55,414 nucleotides of DNA, from the IMG/VR virus record IMGVR_UViG_3300020733_000020, positions 1 to 55,414 of that record; one strand, written 5' to 3'. This document shows positions 18,401-30,400 of the stretch, piece by piece (position 1 is the first letter of the stretch; each line of letters begins with the position of its first letter). The notes under the pieces are model-generated. The model searched no databases, was not told the DNA's origin, and saw only the letters and a list, made by a program, of their open reading frames with translations. Source of the stretch: a virus. The position numbers and the translations under genes were made by a program.

Positions 18401-21400
18401 AAATGTTATTCAAGGACACGATGGAAGTATTATTGCGGCCTACAACGATTACAGAGATCAATTAATATTAGAATTAGAAACAAGAATTTATAATAATATC
18501 AAAGTAAAATATGATCCTACAATTTTTGATATAACTGATACAATTCCTGGATATAGCAGAAATAATCCTTATTCTCTTACAGAGTTTAATAACATAATTT
18601 CTCCGTCATTCTTTCAATGGGCAGGTTTAGTTGGTATCGATTTTACACAGCAATTAACTTACGATCGATCAAATTCATTTACTTACAATTATTCGGGTGA
18701 TTCTGCACCTGACGGAACTTCAACACCTGGTTTCTGGAGAGGAGTATATCGTTGGATGTTAGATACAGATCGTCCACATCTATGCCCTTGGGAAATGTTG
18801 GGATTTAGTGTCCAGCCATCGTGGTGGACAAGTGTTTATGGTCCTGCACCATATACTAGCGACAATCTAGTCTTATGGTCTGATTTATCTACAGGCACTA
18901 TTAGACAGCCGGGCATGCCATTAACGATTGTAAAAAAATATGCTAGACCATTTTTATTGAATAATATTCCAGTGGACGAAGATGGTAATTTATTAAGTCC
19001 TATTCGATGCGGGTTAGCTAAAGGAATAGTTACTCCTAGCACAGGAAATAATTTTGTGTTTGGCGATGTAAGTCCAATAGAATCTACATGGCGTCGTAGC
19101 AGTTACTATCCATTCAGTTTGATAATAACAGCAATGCTAACAACTCCTGCAAAAACATTTGGTTTATTATTAGATAGATCAAGAATTTCTCGCAACAAAG
19201 CAGGACAAATAGTTTATACTGATAATTTACATATTCAACCATCTGAAATTTTAATTCCAAGTATCTATTCTAGCACAACTAGAGTACAAACAGCTGGGAT
19301 TGTAAACTATATTGTTGATTTAATTTTAAATATTATTTTTAGTAACAATCAAGATTCATATAATGCTTATCAATCAGATTTAAAATTAATAACACCTCAA
19401 CTAAGTTATCGAGTTGGTTCTTTTACTAATCAAGATCAATTTAATTTATTATTAGAAAGTAAAACACCATCTGCTACCGGTAGTGTATTTGTACCGAAAG
19501 AAAGCTATCAAATATTTTTAAACAGTTCAAGTCCTACACAAAAAATTACATATAGTGGTGTAATTATTACTAAGTTATCAACCGGATACGAAGTAAAAGG
19601 TTACAGCAAAACACAACCATATTTTAGTTATTACAATTATTTAGAATCTGGAGTAGATATTAATGTTGGCGGCATATCAGAAAGTTTTGTAGAATGGACA
19701 CCTGGTCAACAATATATTGTTGGACAAATTGTACATTACGGAAATTCTTATTATAGAACTGTAACTAAGAATACAGCAGGCATTACATTTACCGCAAGTT
19801 ATTATGCTTATCTTAAAGCACTACCTATAGTAGGTGGAGTAACTGCTACATTTAGAAATGCATGGGATACTACAACTATAAAAGTTGCACCATACGGAAC
19901 ACAATTTACTACAATACAAGAAGTAGTAGATTTTCTATTAGGCTATGAACAATACTTAAACAAACAAGGTTTTATATTTGACGATTTTAATGAAAAGTTA
20001 AATTCAATAGCTAATTGGTCAACTAGTGCTAAAGAGTTTATGTTTTGGACCACACAAAACTGGTATGGTAGTGATCAGACTTGGAGTGACTGGTTACCTG
20101 GACAAGTTTATCCTTATGGATCGATAGTTCGTTATAACGGAAATTACTATAGTTCTCAATTTAATATCCCTAGCCAGGATTATTTTGATATTGATCAATG
20201 GATATTATTAGCAGGTCTAAGTAATGTAGGAAGTAGCGTAATTAGTCTTAGTCCTGCGGCTAATGGTGTTACATTCATTACAGATCAAACTGTAGTTGAT
20301 AATATTTCAAATCCTTTTAATAGATATGAAATATTCAAAGTCGACGGCACACCGTTCCAACCAAGTCAATTAGATAGCTATAGAGAAAATAATACCGTTA
20401 CTTATAGTCCTAGATCAGCTGACGGAATTTATTGTGCTAGTTTTTATCTAATACAAAATGAACACGTTGTAGTTATTGACAACACAGACATATTTAATGA
20501 TGTCATTTATAACCCTCCAAGCGGTTATCGTAGAGAACGAATTAAAATTTCTGGATACATTACTGAAGGTTGGTATGGCGGTCTAGATATTCCAGGATTT
20601 ATATTTGATGGAGCTAAAGTACAAAGTTGGCAACCGTGGCAAGATTATAACATGGCTGATATTATTGCCTATCAAGGAAATTATTACAGTGCAAATAAAT
20701 TTATTGCCGGTACTGCAAATTTTGATTCTACCCAATGGACTAGATTAAAAAATCAACCATCTGCAAAGTTATTATCAAACTGGACTAATACAGCTACACA
20801 ATTTATAGATTTTTACAGTTTAGACATTGATAATTTTAACACTCAACAACAAGTATTTGCCCAGCATTTAATTGGTTATCAGAAACGACAATACTTAGAT
20901 AATATCATACAAGATCCTGTTTCAGAATTTAAATTCTATCAAGGAATGATACGTGAAAAAGGTACGCAGAATGTATTAAATCATTTGTTTAATGTATTAA
21001 GCAACGATGGCGCCGAAAGTTTAACTTTTTACGAAGAGTGGGCGATTCGTGTAGGACAATACGGTGCAGCCAATGCCTTTGAAAATTTTGAAGTAGTTAT
21101 TGATCAGAATCAATATAAAAACAATCCTCAAGGATATTATTTGACATTGTCAAATAATAAAAATGTTAGTAGCGTTATTAATCAAGTAACTCCTAATGAT
21201 GTTTATTTAAAACCTCTAGGTTATAATAGTAAACCTTTTCCTGAATTGTTAAATTCTAATTCAATATTACGTAGTGCAGGATATGTTAATCCTATAGACG
21301 TTACTTACAATATAGGATCGTTTGATCATATATATGATACTGATGCCAGTGGAAATTTATTGTATCCAGTAACTGGGATTGGTAACGGACAATGCATCTG

Positions 21401-24400
21401 GACAGCATTTGGAACTAACACTTGGAATGTTTATAGATTTACTGATCTATTAATAAGAATTCTTAATGTAACATATTCAACAGATACAAAAATAATTACC
21501 GTAACTGCACAAAATCTAGTACCCCTTAAAGTAGGTGACTGGATCGGTATAACACAAGTATCTAGTATACAAGGATTTTATAAAATTACTAGCGTGACAT
21601 TAAATGTGTTTACAATAGTAAGTCCAAAAACATTAATAGTTCCAGATCCGTTTACTCAGGCAAACGAAGTTGTTGTGTATGCATTAACTCCTCAACGTAC
21701 TAGTTCTATGGATACTCTAGATACATTGTTGTTAAGTCATTTAACACCTAATGCGCTAGTATGGACTGACGATGCTGGTAACAATAATTGGGCAGTATGG
21801 AAATACAATCCCATTTATACCACACAAGCAATTCCTAACTATACTCCTGGAACTGATTTTAATTTTGGTATAAGTCTCTCAGTTAATAGACAATCGTCAA
21901 TCCTAGCAGTAAGTAATAGTCAAGGTACTGTTGACATTTATGATAAAGTGGGTACTTCGATCAAATGGGAAGCAAGAGGACATTTATTAGAACCTTTTAT
22001 TTCAAAGAACGGTCCATTAACTGCAAGTCAAGTAGCCACAGTCTCAGCCATCAGTGCCGACGGCACTTGGTTAGTTACTGGTAGCCCATTGGCAGGACAT
22101 GCAAGAACTAATTACAAAGGAAATTATCAAACTAGTTCAACTTATGCAGTTAATGATATAGTTAGTGTACAAACAGTCACTAACGGAGTAGTTACAAATT
22201 GTTCTTATTACCAAGCATCTCAACCAGTACCGACTAATACTAGTACGACAAATACAAACTATTGGTATAAGATTAATTACATTCCTATTGTTAATCAAGA
22301 ATATGGAGCAGACTCTGCGCTAACTGCTCAGGGTGTAATTAGTATCTATAAAATTGATTCGGCAAATAATTATAATTTAATTGATACAATAGTGAGTCCT
22401 ATACCTTCAGCTAATGAGCAATTTGGCTCTAGTTTTGTTTTTGGTAATAATACATTATATGTTAGTGCCACTGGATACAACAATAATGCTGGAAGAGTCT
22501 ATAAATTATCTTATAAAACAACTGTAGAAATTACAACGCAGTACAATCCAGTTGGCAGTTTAAACAGCACTATAATAGTTACTTCAAACAGCGGTATACG
22601 TGCCGGGATGATTGTTCAAGGTACTGGATTTACTAAAGGACAAACTGTTATTAGTGTAGGAGCAGATGGCGTTACAGTAAATCTAAGCGGCACTCCGGAC
22701 ACAGGTGTAATCCCAGCAGGTACCCTTAGTTTTGTAACCATTGGATGGGCGTATGATTGGTCAGAAAATTATGTCATTAGTGGTACTACTGCCTTAGGCA
22801 CTAGTCTAGTAATAAATGATGACTACAACACACTTGCAATTACAGCAGTTGGTAAAATTTATCTATACAAAAACACAGGTAATGGATTGACATTATTGTC
22901 AACGTTATCTGGTAGTGATACATATTTTGGCAAAGCTGTTGCAGTATCTCCAACTGGAACTTACATAGCGGCGTCCGATGACACATCTGGAAATACAAGT
23001 CAGCAAGGCGGAGTAACTGTATATTCATATAGTAATGGATCTTATTCTAAATATCAAACATTGGTAAACCATCGTCCAGAAACTGATGGATTATTTGGTA
23101 ATAAATTATCATTCATGGATGAAAGTACTATAGTTGTCTATAGCAAAAATGGCGATAATACAATTACTACTTCTTTTGACTCTTTTGAAACAAATCTTTC
23201 TGATAGCCAGGAGTTATACGGTAATCAATATGTTAACGATCAAACATCTGCCGCAACTACACCGACAACATTTGATAAAAAGTCTACTAATTTTACAACT
23301 GTAGAAGTAAACAGTGGCCGTGTAGATATCTATGATAGATACAATACCAACTGGGTGTTTAGTGAAAGCATTACATCTTCTAATTTACCTAGTGACGGAT
23401 ATGGAACAGGATTTGCAGTGGGTAATAGTCAAATCATTGTTAGCGCACCTACTGCAAGTGATCAAAATTTAGCAAGTGGTTTAGTATACAGCTATGGTAA
23501 GATGCAAAATACTTATTCTTGGTCTATTTACGAACAGCAAGATAGTGTTGCAGATATCAGCAAAATTAAAAAAGCGTTTTTATATGATCGTTCACTTGGA
23601 AAATTAATAACATATCTTGATGTAGTAGATCCGTTACAAGGTAAGATACCTGGACCAGCACAAGAAGAAATAACATATCAAACATTTTATGATCCAGCAA
23701 GTTATTCTTACAGTGACGGTACAGTAAATGTGACAGTAAACACCAACGAATACTGGGACACAGCCCCAGTTGGAAAATTATGGTGGGATTTAAGAACAAG
23801 TAAATTTTTAGAAAATAATTTTGGCGACCCTGCCTATCGAAATTTTGCATGGAACACTCTGGCACAAGGTGCAAGTGTCGATGTCTACGAATGGGTGTCG
23901 ACAAATTTATTGCCATCTAATTGGGATACACAAGCAGATACTCCGGCAGGGTTAGCACAGGGTATTAGTGGAACTAGTTTATACGGTAATTCTGCCTACA
24001 GCATAACACAGACTTATGATAATATCAGTAAAACCTTTAGAAATACATATTATTTCTGGGTTAAAAATAGAAAAGTAGTTCCTGCGAATCTTAGCGGAAG
24101 AAATATGGCAGCCAATGATGTTGCCCTACTAATTGCTAATCCTAGGGCTCAAGGCTATACATGTTTGGCAATTACAGGTGTTGATTCGTTTAGCCTAGTT
24201 AATGCCGCACAATATTTAAAAGTAACAGATGTAGTTTTATCTATAGAATATTGGACTATTGATAAAAATGATCAAAATGTACATAGTCAGTGGAAACTAA
24301 TCAGTAATGATACACTAGTCGATTTACCTAAGCCTATTGAACAAAAATGGTTTGATAGTCTTTGCGGTATTGATTTAGGTGGCCGCGCAGTTCCTGATCC

Positions 24401-27400
24401 TGCGTTACCAGTAAAACTTCGTTACGGAGTTGAAAATCGTCCACGCCAAAGCATGTTTGTAAATCGCATTGAAGCGTTAAAAGAATTTATTGAAAAAGTT
24501 AATGCAACACTAATTACATATCAAACAACAGAACTGAAAGATATTAGTCCTTTAGAAAAATTTGATCCTATTCCTGATCCAATTTATGGACTTTATGATA
24601 AATCTGTTGACACATATGAAGAACTAGTATATGCCAGTGTTGGATATTTTTCAACACCTGTCCTAACTCCGATTATAACTAACGGTGTTATAACAGGCAT
24701 TACTGTAGTTAGTTCTGGTACTGGTTATGTATATGCACCTTATATCACGATAACTGGTTCAGGTACTGGTGCTGTAGTACGTTCAACAATTAATACACTA
24801 GGACAAATTACAGGAGCTACAATAATTAGTGGCGGAACTGGATACACCAATAGTACCGCATGTGTAATTCGTAATTATTCTGTATTAGTTAAGAGTGATT
24901 CAACCTCATCTGATGCATGGAGTATCTATAATTATGATGTTACATCTAAACAATATGTAAAAGTACTGACTCAATCTTATAATGTTAATAACTATTGGAG
25001 TTATAAAGATTGGTACGGTTCAGCAACAAACCCAACTACTGGTAAAATATTATTCACTGCTACACAATTTACCGCACCTGATATCACTGTTAATAATTTT
25101 GTAGATTTAAATACTGCGCAAGATATTTTCTTCCAAACTGCACGTAATGGTACAGCAGGGACCGGACAAATAGTTAAAGTATTAAACGGTAACAAAGGCA
25201 AATGGGTGTTACTATATAGATACTCAACTGTAGTATCAGTTGATTGGACACAGAGTTATCAAGTTGTTGGAATACAAGATGGCACTATTCAATTTAATAC
25301 TAACCTGTATGCCTTTGCCGGCACTAGTATCGGATATGATTCAAGCATTTTCAATACTTCAAACTTTGATGTACAAGCAAATGCTGAATTACGAATTATT
25401 CTCAACACGTTGAAAAATAATATATTGATTGGTGATCTAAAACAACAATATTTAGATTTGTTTATTAGTAGTATTCATTATGCTCACAGCGAACAAATAT
25501 ATGTTGACTGGGCCTTTAAAACTAGTTTTGTTCGTGCAACGCACAATGTTGGACAATTAAGCCAGCCAGTTAATTATCCTGTTGATAATTTAAGAAACTT
25601 CCAAGATTATGTTGCAGAAGTTAAACCTTACAGAACAAAAATTAGAGAATATATTAGTCAGTATAAAGGTGTGCCGCAAACAGACGGAGCAGATTGGGCA
25701 TACTCTGGAATAAGCGATTTTGATCTTCAACCTAATTATACTAATAATCAAATTAAACCAATTGAGACTCAATATACTAACAACAGTATATCAGTTGTAG
25801 ACCCAGCAATACAAACATATCCATGGAAATTCTGGGCCGACAATGTTGGATTTAGTATAATTGAAATTAAAATAGTCAACGGTGGTAGCGGATATATTAG
25901 TGCGCCTTTAGTAGTAATTGATCAGCCAACTGGACCAAACGCAGTAGCGGCAACAGCAACAGCTTATGTTACCAATGGATCAGTTAACAGAATTATATTA
26001 ACTAATGTCAACAGCTATGGAGCCGCTGGATCCGGTTATTTAAGCGCACCATCTATTGTGCTTAATGGTGGATTGTCGAACGGCGGAGTTGCTGGAACTG
26101 CAATAGCGGTTATTGGAAAAGGAGCAGTACGTTCTAATTTAACAGAAATGCGTTTTGACCGTGTTAACCAAACTTATTATCTAGCTAACCTTCAACAGAT
26201 TGATACATTTACTGGCACAGGTTCTTTATTACAATTTTCATTAACTTGGGCTCCTGATATTCGTGCAGGACAATCAAGTGCTACAGTTAATGATATTCCT
26301 GTATTAAGAGAATTATACACGTTAACAGTAGTAAGTAAAATTGTAGATGGATATACACAATATACTGGAAAAATTACTTTTGTAACAGCACCTGCGGTTG
26401 GCTCAACAATAGTTGTCACTTACAATAAATCACCTACTGTATTAACAGCGGTTGATCGTATACAATATTACTATAATCCTATAACCGGGCAACTAGGAAA
26501 AAATTTAAGTCAGTTAATGACAGGTGTTGACTACGGTGGAGTTACTGTTAGTGGTTTAGGATTTGATGTTGCTGGTGGATGGGGAACTGCTCCTTATCTT
26601 GCAGATGCATGGGATAGCAGACCTGCTACATTTAACGATTATGCTGTTCAAGTTTCGTCAAATACTCATGTATTTACGCTACCATTTACACCACCAAAAA
26701 ATACACAAATTAATATCTATTTTTCAAGACAAATAACTAAATCTTATACTTCAGACGGAGTGTCAACACAGTATGAATATGATTTAACTTTAAGAAACAT
26801 ATCAGTAAATGTAGTAACAACTACAACTGCTACAGCAGTTACCACTACTTACGTGTCGTCTGAAATATTCAATGGATCGACAGTCAATAGTGGCGGATAT
26901 ACATTGATTGTATCAAGTACTGCTGGTATTGTTCCAGGAATGGTTGTCGGTGGAACTGGATTCACAAAGAGACAAAAAGTTGTTAACATTGTTAATTCAA
27001 CTATTTTAACCATCAATAATGTAGCAGACGGAGTACCGTCTGGCTCAATAACATTTAGTAATCTAGCTGGAGGAGCAGTTCTAACAGTTGCTAGTACTGC
27101 GGGACTAGTAGTTGGTGATGTTGTAACTGCTTCAAGTGCGAATGGTACAATTTTTGCATATGGTACAACTATAACAGCAATTAATTCAGCTACTAGTGTT
27201 ACACTAAATCAAATTATATACACAACTATACCTGTTGGAACTACAATTACGTTCACAAAGAATTTAGTTGAACCAACAGATGTGATTATTAATGCATCTG
27301 GAACTATAGAATTAGCGCAAACATACGTTAGCGGTAGTATTATTAACATTATTGGACAACAACCTCCAGTGAGACTGGACGATCCTTATTATGGTTTAGT

Positions 27401-30400
27401 TGCTACTAGCAACTGGGCAAATAATACTGTATATGCTATCAATAGTCTTGTACTCGTAGATAGTATTTCATATGTATGTCAAACTGCGCATACTTCTGCC
27501 AGCACATGGCCTACAGATTTTGCTAAAGGATATTGGAAAGCAGTAAACACTAATGCAATTATTCCAACACCTATTATTGGTGTTAGTGTAATAGCAAATG
27601 TTGTTGACGGAGGATCTACCGGCGGCGCTGGCGCAACTATCGCAATAACATTTAACGGTGTTGACGATGGCGGATCTGTAGGTGGAGCAAGCGTGACATT
27701 TACTAGTGTTATTGATGGCGGCATTATTGATGATAATCCAACAAACGTAATTGAAATTCCGGCGTCGTTTACCGTGCTAGACGGAGATGAATTTATTCTA
27801 AGAGAAAGTACTAGTGATGGTTCTGTTCCAACTACAGATGCAAATTACGATACAATAATGGATGGTGGAAATTTAGCCTATTCAACTGCTACGGGTATTG
27901 CCGCAGATGACATTCTTGTGGATGGTGACGGATTTGTAACTCCAACCTCTAGTCCTGCACCTGAAGAAGTAGTTCCCGGACAAGTAGTAGATGCGTTAGC
28001 AATTAAAGTTTATGACAAATCACAATCTGGTGCCGCCGCTATCAAAGCTATTTCTCAAGTAACCGACGGTACAACTTCAACTTATTCTATAGGACAAACT
28101 CCTAATAGTCCTAGAGCTATTATAGTAAAATTAGGTAACACTATAAAAACATACGGAGTTGATTATACTGTTAACTATTCGCAAGGCACGATAACATTTA
28201 TTTCAACTACTGTTGTTAATGGAATTACTCAAACAGTTGCTACTGCTCCTACAGCTGGACAGTTAGTAGTAATTTTCAGTATTGGATTTAACGGTAATAA
28301 CATTTTAGATTTAGATTATTTTGTTGGTGATGGAGTAACAACTGAATTTATAACAAGAGCATCTTGGTCTGATTCTGTAACAAGTTTAGTATATGTTGAT
28401 GGACAAGTTGTACCAGTAGAGTTATTTAAAACTGACAACAAATATACATTTCCTAATGCTATTGGTATTCAGTTACAGAACGCACCTAAAGCTGGACAAC
28501 TAATCAATTTTATTATTGTTAGTGGTAATCAGCAGACATTTGCTATTACTAAAACTGAAACAATTATTCCTACAGGTGCTAAAACATATACTCTGCAATA
28601 TCCAATAGGAAAAACATTGCCTAATGAAAGTAATATGATTGTTAGAGTTAATCAATCTATACTGAATACTCCAATTAATAATTATTTTACTATTGCTAAT
28701 AATCAATTAACATATACAGTTGATCCTGCAAAAGCACTTCCATATTCTACAAACAGTAGTAGTGTACAAGTGTATGCAGGTGGCAATCTTTTATTACCAA
28801 GTTCTGATTATTTTGTAGATCCTACAGGAATATCAGTTACTATCAATAAAAATGTTTATGCATTTTATCAAAATGAACAACTAATTGTTAGTATCATAAC
28901 TAACGAAGGATATTCCTATGATCCAGTTACTGGACAAATTACATTTGCATCTGCACCAGCAATTAATTCTACTGTTGAAGTTATTAGCAACTATGTTCAA
29001 GATACCCTTAACATTCAAAGAACAGAAATTCAATATTCGTCAACATATTCGTTGACACCCGGAACAATAGCATTTTTCCAATATAATGCATTAGGCGGTG
29101 GATTAGTAAAACTAGATAGACCTGTAATTGACACTAACTATGTTTGGGTTACTAAAAACCAAACACTTCTATCACCAGGAGTTGAATATAAATTAAATGA
29201 TGACTTACAAAGTTTAAGATTAACAAAACCTTTAGCCAGCTCTGATGTATTAGAAATAATAACATTTGACAGTAATGTTTTACCATCATCTGGTATATCG
29301 TATATGCAGTTTAAAGACATGTTAAATCGTGTAACTTATAAACGATTAAATGCTAACAAGAGAACAACTCTTGTACAAGATTTAAACTGGAATGATACCC
29401 AAATCGCAGTAAGTGATGCTAGTCAATTTGATCAACCTAATGCCGCTGGAAATCGCCCCGGCGTAATTGAAATTCGAGGAGAACGCATAGAATATTTTGC
29501 AATAGATTATAATACAAATACTTTAAGCCAACTACGCAGAGGAACGTTAGGAACTGGTATCTATAACACTAACAAGATTGGATCATTTGTTCAAAATATT
29601 AGCGCCAGCGAAAATATTCCGTATGTTGACACAATAACAACTGATACAATAAAATCACCAGGAGGCGGTGTTCCTAGAGTAACTGGTTCAGTGTTAGCTA
29701 CAACCTCAAGTGTTTCGCAAGCTATTGGATCTTTCTCTATAACATCGACTACTGGACAACTAGCAGTTAAAACAGGAAGTTATTATATAGGGCAAGTAGT
29801 ATCAATAACCGGACAACCAGCTCACGCTACTCTTAATGGTGTAGTATCACTAGGAACAGGAGGACAATTTTATTGCCTACCATCTTTAGTAACACTAGCA
29901 GTAGGACAGTCAGTAAACATTACAAACAAAACAGCTACTTTGTATTTGAGCGGGATAGCTATTACTGGAACGAGTGGACAATTTAGTTGCACAGCAAGCC
30001 CTGCACCATTGATTCCAGGGCAACAAGTAACTCTATTAGGGTTAACAAATGTTGTTCATACATTATCTGGAGTGTCAATAACAGGAACATCAGGCAACTT
30101 TAATTGTAATCCGTCGTCAATTGTTCTTGCAGTCGGGCAAACAGTTACAATTTCTGGACAAGCAGGTGGCAATGGAAGTATTGTTGGATACACTAGTCCC
30201 ACAACTTATACTATTAATTCAACAGATGGAAGATCAATTTTTTCATTAATTACTGCTCCAGCAACATTTACAAATATTTCTGCTACTACTGTTACTGGAT
30301 TTGGATCCGGAGCAAGATTTACAATACTTGCGGCAAATACTGTTTATACTGTTACTGTTGTATCTGGAGGATCAAATTACGCAGTCAATGATACTCTTAC

